Assembly: GCA_002347965.1 (NCBI GenBank)
Contig: DDYN01000053.1
Location: forward strand, 1-17,498
Source: UBA2233 sp002347965 [NCBI: Nitrospirae bacterium UBA2233]
Lineage (GTDB): Bacteria > UBA2233
Length of the DNA: 17,498 nt
Direction of reading: 5' to 3'
Shown here: positions 6,230-13,002 of the stretch, piece by piece
Numbering within the stretch: position 1 is the stretch's first letter
Layout: the number at the start of each line of letters is the position of its first letter
Made by a program: the position numbers and the translations under genes
Notes under the pieces: model-generated
What the model was told of the DNA's origin: nothing
What the model saw: only the letters and a program-made list of their open reading frames with translations
The model's database searches: none

Positions 6230-7771
6230 CTACCGGTACCTGTTGCCTCCTGCATAGGCCAAAGGGAGTGCACGAACCTCTGGCGGGTACACGTCAGCCC
6301 TCGGGTTGGGAAGCTTGGTGTTGTTGAACACCAAAGGAACCCCGCAGCCAAAACCGGCGTTTACACCGCCCAAGATGTTGTAAACATCCTTGAAGCCGGC
6401 CATAAGGGCGGCCGCTGCCGCCTGCCCTGCCCGTCCTCCGGATGCACAGATTAAGGCGAGGGGCTTATTCTTATCGAAGGTGAGCTTGCCTTGCTGGGCC
6501 TGCATAAGGAAGGCCTGGAGCGGGAGGTTAACGGCCCCGTCGTAATGCAGGTTGAACTCGTTACGCTCCCTTACGTCCACGAGTGTGAAGTTGGGGTCGG
6601 ACTCGAGAGCCACCTTGACCTGCAGGTTCGAAATGCTCTTGGCCGAGCGGCCTTTCGTAAGAAGGGGCGTGAGTGCCTCGAGCGTTATACTACCCGTGTG
6701 TCTGAGCGTACTCGCCAAATCGGCTTGAGCTGTCCCTTGAGCCCCGCCTAACGATTCGGACATCCCCGTTAGCACTTGGGTTGTCCTAAGAAGCCTCTCT
6801 TCAATGGGTAGGTCATCAGGTATGCGTTCGAACTCCGAAGCAAGGCGCTTGAGCGTCCTTATCGCCAAAAGGGCTTTCGTATCCCCTTTGGCCCTGGCTT
6901 GGGCCTCGATAAAATCGGCGTGGATAGCGATGAGCTCGAGGGGTCGTGTGCGGGCCTTAAGAAGCAAACCGGCAGGGTTTTGTGATTTTTGGGATACTAC
7001 TGCTTGAGGCGTCGAAGTCGAGGGTTGTTGGACCCTCTGCTCCGTAGGCTCGTAGTTTTCCGTGACCTGGGTTTGACCGTTTACGATCTCGACTCGCATG
7101 CCGTTGATGACCATCGGAAACTTGGCCCCGATAAGCCCGGCATACCCGCCGTTGATAAGCTTCACTTTGTAGCCGTAAGCGTTGCACAGCAAACTTGCCA
7201 TGTAGGTTTCGCACCCTCAGACGCACTCGGGCGAGACCCACTTATCCTTGGGGATTCTTCCGCTGTCCATGAGCTCGATCAATTCAGCTCCAAGCGGGGC
7301 TTCGATTTCGCCCGGAAAATGAAAGCGGTCGTACCCGCCTTTTGGGAGCGAATTGATAAGAACGAGCTCGCCCCTCTGGGCCATATCCCAGGCCTCTTGG
7401 GCATCTATTTTTTCAACAGGAGCCCCAGACATCATAGTCGAGATGGGAACCATCATCGCATCCATGAGAGAGTACGTGCCAAGACCGCAGGCGCACGCAG
7501 GCGGCGTGATGGCCATTACCTCGGCCAGGGCAGGGGCGTTGTTCATCAGCGTGGGCTCGGGGATGAACATAATATCGCCCACCATCCCCGCCATGGCCGC
7601 CATCGGGCTCATGATTCCCTTCCAGATGGCAGCGTTTCGGCCTGGGTCCGGAGCGGCGCCCAGCGTTAGGCTGCCGGCGGCGAGAGCGTTTGACGTAAAG
7701 AAAAGAACAAAGCTCAACGTAAGGCCAAGCAGGCCGAAACCCCCTTGTTTACGCTTAGGATAATGTTGCAT
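6230..7771 (-). CDS. Exported tandem-rhodanese protein, probable selenoprotein (in-frame UGA = Sec185)
   Basis: Read through the UGA at 7219-7217 this is one 513-residue protein. The signal peptide is about residues 1-31 (KRK, hydrophobic core, NALA before AG). An unrecognised segment has a CAC pair (C93, C95). Rhodanese domain 1 (about 118-213) runs from EKIDAQEAWDM to KLINGGYAGL, with its active loop C183-V-U185-G-C187-E-T. A linker with a helical part (about 260-350) follows, then rhodanese domain 2 (about 375-480) with catalytic C442 in LICASGGRAG. Aligning domain 1 with the neighbouring rhodanese (ICQSGARSYMA against ECVUGCETYMA) places the catalytic Cys at C183 and the UGA two residues on, with homology on both sides and no frame change. 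The ATG at 7201 has no ribosome binding site. Selenocysteine-containing rhodanese homologues are known. A nonsense mutation or two split proteins is the alternative. ATG 7771 has AAAGGAGGG 8 nt upstream. Confidence 0.82.
7185..7219 (-). promoter_or_regulatory. Candidate bacterial SECIS element next to the in-frame UGA
   Basis: On the minus strand, UGA (7219-7217) is followed after 21 nt by an apical loop AGUU (7195-7192). The loop is closed by a 7-bp stem: CAUGGCA (7202-7196) with UGCUGUG (7191-7185), including two G-U pairs. Bacterial SECIS hairpins are placed immediately 3' of the UGA within the coding region, with the loop roughly 16-37 nt away and a G near the loop start, and this fits. 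The structure was folded by eye. Confidence 0.6.
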
Positions 7772-7795
7772 GACGTTTCCCTCCTTTCGATGCGT

Positions 7796-7930
7796 TCATA
7801 CACCAGGGCTGCCAGACCATTGGCTCATCGGAATGGATAGAGAAGGGACGAGCGAGTTTAAGACAAACGGTAACACCGTGTTTAAGATAAAATTCCATGC
7901 TGTGTTAACGACCGTATCAAAGTCCGTCAT
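7796..7930 (-). CDS. Small hydrophobic 44-residue ORF upstream of the selenorhodanese
   Basis: ATG 7930 to TGA 7796, preceded by AAAAGGAG at 8-nt spacing. The stop is 24 nt before the start of the rhodanese gene, so the two are probably co-translated. The product begins MTDFDTVVNTAW. It has a central hydrophobic, Pro- and Asn-containing run (about residues 13-33, FILNTVLPFVLNSLVP), no Lys or Arg, and a Ser/Gly/Pro tail. It has no signal-peptide charge pattern. It could be a membrane-binding peptide, a small partner of the exported rhodaneses, or a leader ORF. The family is not recognised; support is ribosome-binding site, length and position only. Confidence 0.6.
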   Translation of the reverse strand: MTDFDTVVNTAWNFILNTVLPFVLNSLVPSLSIPMSQWSGSPGV

Positions 7931-8178
7931 TTTCCGGTCTCCTTTTTAGAGAATGAGATGTTCGCGTAGCAAAACCGTAAAGCGGCCCGGGCGGGGACCT
8001 TTGGTTGACGTTGGATAGATAAGGGGTATACAACGGTACAGGCCTAGGTCGTTGGCCTTCTTCTGAAAGAGGCGTTGCAGCCACGGCAACGCTTAATTCG
8101 TCTTGTCAGGTAAGCTTCCAAAGATGAACCATAGTAAAACTACGGAACCATTGCATTTTACATGCTATATGCACTAGT
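7931..8178 (-). other. Long 5' leader of the rhodanese operon
   Basis: About 240 nt separate the predicted minus-strand start of transcription (near 8172) from the small ORF. The leader holds three stem-loops readable on either strand. The first is a minus-strand CCGTAGT / ACTATGG stem with TTT loop (around 8133-8149). The second is GCGTTGC / GCAACGC (8072-8078 with 8086-8092). The third is AGGCC / GGCCT (8040-8044 with 8054-8058). No known riboswitch class was recognised. It may be a regulatory leader, or it may carry the opposite-strand RNA proposed at 8039-8100. Confidence 0.4.
8005..8032 (+). promoter_or_regulatory. Candidate plus-strand sigma-70 promoter inside the leader
   Basis: TTGACG (8005-8010), a 16-bp spacer and TATACA (8027-8032). 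No plus-strand gene follows until 11205, but two hairpins do (8040-8058 and 8072-8092), the second followed by TTAATTCGTCTT. This would give an RNA of about 65 nt antisense to the rhodanese leader. Chance occurrence is possible. Confidence 0.35.
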
Positions 8179-8206
8179 AGTATAGCCCGAATGAGCGATA
8201 TGTCAA
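8179..8206 (-). promoter_or_regulatory. Sigma-70 promoter of the selenorhodanese operon
   Basis: On the minus strand, TTGACA (8206-8201), a 16-bp spacer and TATACT (8184-8179). The -35 is a perfect match and the -10 matches five of six. It begins 4 bp beyond the stop of the activator gene, in an A/T-rich stretch. It is the best promoter match noticed in the window. Confidence 0.7.
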
Positions 8207-8209
8207 GGG

Positions 8210-8971
8210 CTAGATATGTTCTTTGGCTAAAAGGGCCGCCCCGATCGCTGCCGTGAGCTGGGGTTCGGGGGGGATGAGGATTTCTTCCTGGAAGCTCCTG
8301 GAAAGGGCGTTTCTGGCCTGAGAGAGTCTGGCCATGCCGCCCGTGAAAACGAGCGGGAAAGCGAGCCTTAGCCTTGATGCCATGTTTTTTGCCTTTGTCG
8401 CCATCTGCCAGAAAAGACCCGCCACGATGGCCGGTAGCGGCACTTCGCTGGAAAGGAGCGAGACGACCTCGGACTGGGCGAACACGGCACAGGTTGTGTT
8501 CAACGGGTAGGGCTCGGCGTCTGCGAGCTTGGGCAGTTGCTCAAAAGAAATGCCCAGGCTATGAAGCGTGAACTCCAAAAACCTGCCCGTGCCCGCGGCG
8601 CACTTGTCGTTCATGACGAAGTCTTGGACTTCTCCCCGCTCGTTCAGCGCGATTGCCTTGCTATCTTGCCCGCCGATATCCAGGATGCTCCGTGCCTTAG
8701 GGAAGAGAAAGCTTATTCCTTTAGCCTGTGCGGTAATTTCGCTGATGCAGGCGCTTGCAGGCAAGAAGGCCTTTCGCCCGTAGCCCGTGGCCACGATGCG
8801 CAAGATGGCCTCGGGCTCGATCGAAGAGCGGCTGCAGGCGGCCTCGAGCGCTTTTTTGGCCGCCTTAGAAGGGCTTGGGGCCGTAGGAAGAACGGCCCCG
8901 CCGAGCGGTTTTTCGGAAATCAGGTAAGCCTTCGTCGTGGTCGAGCCTATGTCCAGCCCGGCAACGATCAT
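8210..8971 (-). CDS. Activator ATPase of the 2-hydroxyacyl-CoA dehydratase / DCCP-reductase family
   Basis: A 253-residue ASKHA-fold protein of the BadF/BadG/HgdC family. Phosphate loop 1 is GLDIGSTTTKAYL (5-17); a second is ILDIGGQDSKA (97-106). The cluster cysteines are C124 in DKCAAGTGRF and C161 in TTCAVFAQSE. In the family a homodimer holds one [4Fe-4S] cluster between subunits and uses ATP hydrolysis to push a low-potential electron onto its partner. Length is typical of HgdC and of the DCCP reductase (E. coli YjiL). Its ATG overlaps the stop of the upstream gene by 4 bp (ATGA), so the two are translationally coupled. Cytoplasmic. Confidence 0.92.
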   Translation of the reverse strand: MIVAGLDIGSTTTKAYLISEKPLGGAVLPTAPSPSKAAKKALEAACSRSSIEPEAILRIVATGYGRKAFLPASACISEITAQAKGISFLFPKARSILDIGGQDSKAIALNERGEVQDFVMNDKCAAGTGRFLEFTLHSLGISFEQLPKLADAEPYPLNTTCAVFAQSEVVSLLSSEVPLPAIVAGLFWQMATKAKNMASRLRLAFPLVFTGGMARLSQARNALSRSFQEEILIPPEPQLTAAIGAALLAKEHI

Positions 8972-10248
8972 TTACCGATCATCTCCAAAAACGCCTGGAT
9001 GCGCGTCGAGAGCTGGCCAGCATCCTCGTCGCTGAAATCGCTCTCGATCGAAAGGAGGGGGATGCCCGCCTCCCTTAGCGCTTCTTGAACTCTTGGGAAC
9101 TCCAACTGGTAGGTTTGACAAAACGGCAAAGTGGCGTAGATAACCCCGTCCGCATTTTGCGATTTGGCCAGGCGAAGAATATCCTCGATACGCTCCGGGT
9201 TGGGGCTGAAGCAGGCGCAGTGAACCCCTAGGAAGCGGTCTGCGATGCTCTCGATCAAGCCTTCCTGTGTCTTTGCATCTCCTTGAACGCTCGCTTCGAA
9301 GTAGCGGGTTCCGGTGCAGGTCTCTTCGGCTACCGCCACCCCTCCGCTCGTTTCGAGGATATGGTGGAGCTTCCAGTCCGGCAAGGGCATGGGGGTGCCG
9401 GCGATGAGCAGCCTTGGGCTGCCCTTGGGGGCCACTCCTTCGCCGCGCCCCACGCGCGCCTTGAGCTCTTCGTTCAAGGCTTCTACTTGACTTCCGAACC
9501 GCTCGGGGTCGTCAAAAAAGGCGAGCTGTGAAATGAGCAGGCTGTCCTTGCCGCTGATCGGGGGCGGGTCGTTCTGCCTTAAGGCATAGAGCGCCTTCAG
9601 GGCGGAGCGCTTGCGGTTGACCTTGTGGATGGCGTTTTGTAGGGATTGGACGCTGGGCATTTGGGCATGGAAACGGGTGCGGATCTCGTCTAGCAACCCC
9701 CAAACCTCTGATTGCCAGAGTTCTTCATCTTTTGGGCCTTTTTTCTGCGGCAGCTCCATGACGTAGATTGGAAGACCACCTGCCATGATCTCCCAGGCCT
9801 TCTTTTTGCCATCGCAGGTTGTCTCGCCGACGATTAGGTCGCAGGCTTGCATGTAGGGGCAGATGCGTTCAAGGTAGAACCCGAAGGTGGATTTGATCAG
9901 GGGACAAAGGGTCTGGGGCAAAACGGCCTCGGCTGCGGGAACGCTGAAATGAGCGCCAGCGCAGAGCCCCACGGGAATCCCCCCCATGGCGAGGATCAGC
10001 TCTTCTGGGACGTAAACGCAATACGTGCCGACGACGAAGCCGCCACGCTGCTTGTGTGCGACGAGCTCTTCGACCCGAAGGCTGTGGACGCCCGACATGA
10101 CGGTGTCGAAGTATGCCATCCCTTTAGGTCTGTTGGGCTGGCTTAGGAATATTTCCTCATACACCTTGGGCAAGGGAGAAAGGAAGGCGTCGTGACGCTC
10201 CAGATCCATTCCTAAAGATCTCCAAAGCGTACTTTCTTTTGATTCCAT
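8968..10248 (-). CDS. 2-hydroxyacyl-CoA dehydratase / double-cubane cluster protein (HgdB family)
   Basis: A 426-residue HgdB-family iron-sulfur protein. Family cysteines are C77 (GTYCVYVPEELILAMGG), C115 (LPQTLCPLIKS), C145 (ETTCDGKKKAWE), C311 (EETCTGTRYFE), C344/C346 (VHCACFSPN) and C377 (LPFCQTYQ). Further cysteines are C96, C130 and C136. Classical (R)-2-hydroxyacyl-CoA dehydratases and benzoyl-CoA reductases need two different subunits of this type plus the activator. Here there is only one, directly coupled to the activator, as in the DCCP/DCCP-reductase system of Carboxydothermus and the YjiM/YjiL pair of E. coli. That makes an [8Fe-9S] double-cubane protein of unknown natural substrate the better call. 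ATG 10248 is chosen over GTG 10254 because AGAGGAG ends 5 nt before the ATG and overlaps the GTG. Confidence 0.88.
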   Translation of the reverse strand: MESKESTLWRSLGMDLERHDAFLSPLPKVYEEIFLSQPNRPKGMAYFDTVMSGVHSLRVEELVAHKQRGGFVVGTYCVYVPEELILAMGGIPVGLCAGAHFSVPAAEAVLPQTLCPLIKSTFGFYLERICPYMQACDLIVGETTCDGKKKAWEIMAGGLPIYVMELPQKKGPKDEELWQSEVWGLLDEIRTRFHAQMPSVQSLQNAIHKVNRKRSALKALYALRQNDPPPISGKDSLLISQLAFFDDPERFGSQVEALNEELKARVGRGEGVAPKGSPRLLIAGTPMPLPDWKLHHILETSGGVAVAEETCTGTRYFEASVQGDAKTQEGLIESIADRFLGVHCACFSPNPERIEDILRLAKSQNADGVIYATLPFCQTYQLEFPRVQEALREAGIPLLSIESDFSDEDAGQLSTRIQAFLEMIGK

Positions 10249-10343
10249 ACTCACTCCTCTCGATAGTGTTTTAAGACATTTTGGTCATAACTTATCTTGA
10301 AGTTTCCAATACAGCATACACGCATACGGGCCATGAAGGAGGG

Positions 10344-11162
10344 CTAGCTGGAAGGAAGGCGAAAACTTACGAGTTCTTTGTTAATCGTGCCTTTGCTGTC
10401 GATTAGGGCGTCCATCAGGATGTCGTCGTGCTCTTTGATAAAGTAGCCGAGCTTTTCGGACCACCAGCGCTCCATCGTGATCGTCGTGTTGGCGGACGTT
10501 AAAAACCGGCCCGTGTGCGAGCGGAATACGACCGTGACTTTTGTCGTGGGGAACGTGCCCGCTTTGGTCGTGACTTGCTCTTTCTGGCCGACGGTCACCT
10601 CGGCCTCGATCGTGTCGGTAGTAGCCCCCTTGGAAGTGTAGGATTTGGCGAGCGTAACGCCCGTATCCGGAAGATGCAAGTAGAAAGTTGCGTTGTTTTT
10701 GAAGCTATCCTCCGGCCTCAAAGGAAACCTAAACAGCGCAAGCGGCTTGACGTAGTATTTCTCTTCGCCCGAGCTCTGCCGTTCTAAATAGCAGCAAAGC
10801 GCGTTGTCCACGATCGCGTAGAGGTACTCGCCTCGAAACTTAGGGTCGTTCGGCCTCGTAATCTCCCAGGCCAGGCAGTTGTAGGGCGTTGCTTGTTCAA
10901 GAGTTTGCGGGCCGATCCTTCCTTTCACGTCGCGGATGAGGCCTTTGAGCGTGTGAACCTCGAGCCCTTCTCCCGGGGCCTGCCAAAGGCTCATCGTGGC
11001 GGCCTTGTCGCCCGTTGCCTTGACCTCGAAGGTGAAGGAGCTACCCTTGGGGGGGGCTTGGATAGTCCCGAGCTCCTGGCTTTTTGCCGGGCCGATAAAG
11101 CAAGCGAGCGCCAAGAAGGCGCCTAAGCACGTTTGCGAAGTTCCAACCTTTAACTTGGGCAT
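10344..11162 (-). CDS. Exported protein of unknown function
   Basis: A 272-residue protein with a signal peptide (MPKLK, hydrophobic core LGAFLALACFIG, A-K-S before QE at 28/29). The mature part is rich in Thr, Lys and alternating hydrophobic residues, suggesting mostly beta structure. It has one vicinal cysteine pair (ALCCYLE, about residue 154). The ending is WWSEKLGYFIKEHDD followed by NKELVSFRLPSS, reminiscent of lipoprotein or outer-membrane accessory proteins that bind acyl or sugar ligands, but no family is recognised. ATG 11162 is chosen because AGGAGG lies 5 nt upstream; the longer frame to 11423 would overlap the divergent glpD. It is transcribed divergently from glpD and sits 95 bp before the DCCP-like gene, with which it may share a transcript. 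Confidence 0.72.
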   Translation of the reverse strand: MPKLKVGTSQTCLGAFLALACFIGPAKSQELGTIQAPPKGSSFTFEVKATGDKAATMSLWQAPGEGLEVHTLKGLIRDVKGRIGPQTLEQATPYNCLAWEITRPNDPKFRGEYLYAIVDNALCCYLERQSSGEEKYYVKPLALFRFPLRPEDSFKNNATFYLHLPDTGVTLAKSYTSKGATTDTIEAEVTVGQKEQVTTKAGTFPTTKVTVVFRSHTGRFLTSANTTITMERWWSEKLGYFIKEHDDILMDALIDSKGTINKELVSFRLPSS

Positions 11163-11204
11163 TTTGGCCTCCTCTGAAGTTGTTTTTGGCCCGCATCTTC
11201 TTTG

Positions 11205-12833
11205 ATGTATACTATCATCAGGCGTTACTTCAGCAAAGATTTTAGGAAAGCCGAGTTGATAGAGCGGCTTGCTTCCAAGGTTTGGGATGTGGCTGTGGTG
11301 GGCGGCGGCATCACGGGTGTGGCCGTGGCCAGGGAGGCGGCGCACGCCGGGCTTTCTGTCGTCCTTTTTGAGCAGCGTGATTTTGCATGCGGGACTTCGT
11401 CTCGGAGCTCCAAGATGATCCACGGCGGCCTTCGCTACCTAAAGCAAGCAAAGATCGGGCTCGTCAAAGAGGGGGCCAGAGAGCGCGAGCGGCTGCTTCA
11501 AGAAGGGGCGGGGCTCGTAGAGCCTCTCAAGTACCTCTATCTAATCCACGAGGGCGACAAAATGCGTCCTTGGATGTTGTCGTCGGGCCTTAGGCTCTAC
11601 CAGGCGCTCGCCAAAAGCAAGCGCCCCTTCGGCCGTTTGAACGAGATGGCCTGCTGGCTCTCGGCCCCAAACGTCCGGCTAAAAGGGCTAAAGGCGGCCT
11701 TTTCCTATTTTGACGGAATTGTGGACGATGCGAGGCTCGTATACAGGGTTCTTCGGGAGGCCGAACGTTTTGGGGCCTGCGCCATGAACTACACAAAAGT
11801 CGAAGGGCTGCTTAGGAACGCGAAGGGTGAGGTCGCGGGCCTGGCCGTGAGCGACCTTCGCTCGGGCGCGACGCACGAAATCCAGGCAAGGGTGGTTGTC
11901 AACGCCGCGGGGGCTTTGGGGGATAAGCTCAGGGCAAAGCTTGGTAAGGCCCCCATGCTTAGGCCGCTTCGGGGGGCGCACCTCGTCTTCCCCCAACAAA
12001 GGCTTCCCGTGGCGCTTTCGGTCACGTTTGCCCACCATCAAGACGGAAGGCCGATCTATGCTTTCCCTTGGCAAGGCGTGACGCTTGTCGGGACGACGGA
12101 TGTGGACCACAAGGCCTCTTTGGACGAAGAGCCCGTGGCTTCTGAAGCTGAAGTTTCCTACCTTTTAGAGGGGATCGAGCGGCGCTTTCGTGAGCTTGGG
12201 CTGGGCCAGAAGGACATGCTCGGGACCTATGCGGGCATCCGGCCCGTTGTCGGGAGGGGGGACAGGCCCCCCTCCGAGGAGAGCAGGGAAGAGGCGTTAC
12301 TAGACGAGCAAGGGCTGATCACGATCACGGGCGGAAAGCTCACGACATTTCGGGTCATGGCTCAAAAGACGCTCGCTTCCATCCTAAAGCGAATTTCGGG
12401 AAGGGGGTTGCAGCCAAAGGGGCGACCGGTAGGGCTTGAGCCGACCACTGAAGGTGCGCTTTCGCTGGTGATGGAATCTTACCCGGGGCTTGGCCTTCCA
12501 AGCACGCTTCGGCTGGCAGGCAGGTATGGGCAAGATTTATGGGCCTTCATGAAAGGCGTAAACCATGCCGACTTGAAAACAATTCAGGGGACACCTTACA
12601 GTTTTGCAGAGCTCGTTCATGCGGCCGAAAACGAGCGCATCGTCCATTTAGACGATTTGCTATTGCGAAGAACCAGGCTCGGGCATCTTTTGCCAAAAGG
12701 TGGCGCAATGCTTGGAGGGAAGCTTAAAGCGCGGCTTTTGGCTCCGTTGGGCTGGGACGAGTCGCGCTGGAATGCCGAATGGAAGGATTATCTCGCGCTC
12801 GTAGATAGAGCTTATGCTCCCAAGGGAGGGTAG
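11205..12833 (+). CDS. glpD: FAD-dependent glycerol-3-phosphate dehydrogenase
   Basis: A 542-residue flavoprotein oxidising sn-glycerol-3-phosphate to DHAP, normally at the membrane with electrons going to quinone. Dinucleotide-binding motif VVGGGITGVAVAREA lies at 31-45. It is followed by FACGTSSRSSKMIHGGLRYLKQ, the conserved GlpD block, then LVGTTDVDHK and GIRPVVG in the FAD domain, TGGKLTTFRVMA near 385, and a C-terminal helical domain. The N-terminal extension resembles Bacillus GlpD rather than E. coli. TTG 11202 would add one residue; TTG 11256 with AGGAAAG 5 nt upstream is an alternative that would shorten it by 17 residues. A TATACT hexamer at 11208-11213 could be a -10 box, which would support the shorter form. 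The AGPS-like gene follows on the same strand, suggesting supply of DHAP or handling of alkyl-DHAP. Confidence 0.9.
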   Translation: MYTIIRRYFSKDFRKAELIERLASKVWDVAVVGGGITGVAVAREAAHAGLSVVLFEQRDFACGTSSRSSKMIHGGLRYLKQAKIGLVKEGARERERLLQEGAGLVEPLKYLYLIHEGDKMRPWMLSSGLRLYQALAKSKRPFGRLNEMACWLSAPNVRLKGLKAAFSYFDGIVDDARLVYRVLREAERFGACAMNYTKVEGLLRNAKGEVAGLAVSDLRSGATHEIQARVVVNAAGALGDKLRAKLGKAPMLRPLRGAHLVFPQQRLPVALSVTFAHHQDGRPIYAFPWQGVTLVGTTDVDHKASLDEEPVASEAEVSYLLEGIERRFRELGLGQKDMLGTYAGIRPVVGRGDRPPSEESREEALLDEQGLITITGGKLTTFRVMAQKTLASILKRISGRGLQPKGRPVGLEPTTEGALSLVMESYPGLGLPSTLRLAGRYGQDLWAFMKGVNHADLKTIQGTPYSFAELVHAAENERIVHLDDLLLRRTRLGHLLPKGGAMLGGKLKARLLAPLGWDESRWNAEWKDYLALVDRAYAPKGG

Positions 12834-13002
12834 CTCTAGTATTGCAAATAGCGAACCTAAGACGGCTGGCTGCCGAAACGGCCCCGCACCGTGGCGAGTC
12901 CGTCCGGCAACGGCGGCACTGCATCTGGAATGATTCCGGGTACAGTCGCGGAAATTACGCCTGTCAGTTACGAACAAGCCTGTTCGGGGCAGGAAAATAA
13001 CC
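12834..13002 (+). other. Leader region upstream of the AGPS-like gene
   Basis: 169 bp without a supported ORF. Just before the start codon is a two-part hairpin. CGAACA (12971-12976) pairs with TGTTCG (12981-12986) around a tetraloop AGCC. An outer CCTG (12960-12963) pairs with CAGG (12990-12993), whose bases overlap the likely ribosome binding site AGGAAAA. No known riboswitch class could be fitted. Confidence 0.35.

Noticed and set aside
6230-7201. Separate gene starting at ATG 7201, with 7217-7771 as an independent short gene
   Set aside because: The ATG has no ribosome binding site and would begin in mid-rhodanese domain. The first frame stops in its active loop, and the frame continues through the UGA without shift.
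7217-7219. Nonsense mutation / pseudogene reading of the UGA
   Set aside because: Both sides remain well-formed with signal peptide, promoter, ribosome binding sites and no other lesions, and the UGA is exactly in the catalytic loop. Kept as the main alternative but less likely.
6989-7669. 226-residue plus-strand frame opposite the selenorhodanese
   Set aside because: His- and Arg-rich shadow of the minus-strand gene, no ribosome binding site or homology pattern.
7931-8209. tRNA-Sec or other tRNA gene near the selenoprotein
   Set aside because: No T-arm, anticodon stem or CCA-ended acceptor could be built on either strand.
8210-10248. Classical two-subunit 2-hydroxyglutaryl-CoA dehydratase or benzoyl-CoA reductase
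   Set aside because: No second HgdA- or BcrB-type subunit lies on either side; the adjacent upstream gene is an exported protein of a different kind.
11163-11423. Upstream extension of the exported protein to 11423
   Set aside because: It overlaps the well-supported glpD coding sequence and is low-complexity Arg/His/Pro; a strong AGGAGG precedes ATG 11162.
12834-13002. Cobalamin-type riboswitch before the AGPS-like gene
   Set aside because: A stretch (GGTACAGTCGCGGAA-like) faintly resembles the B12 core, but the B12 box and the paired helices could not be found.
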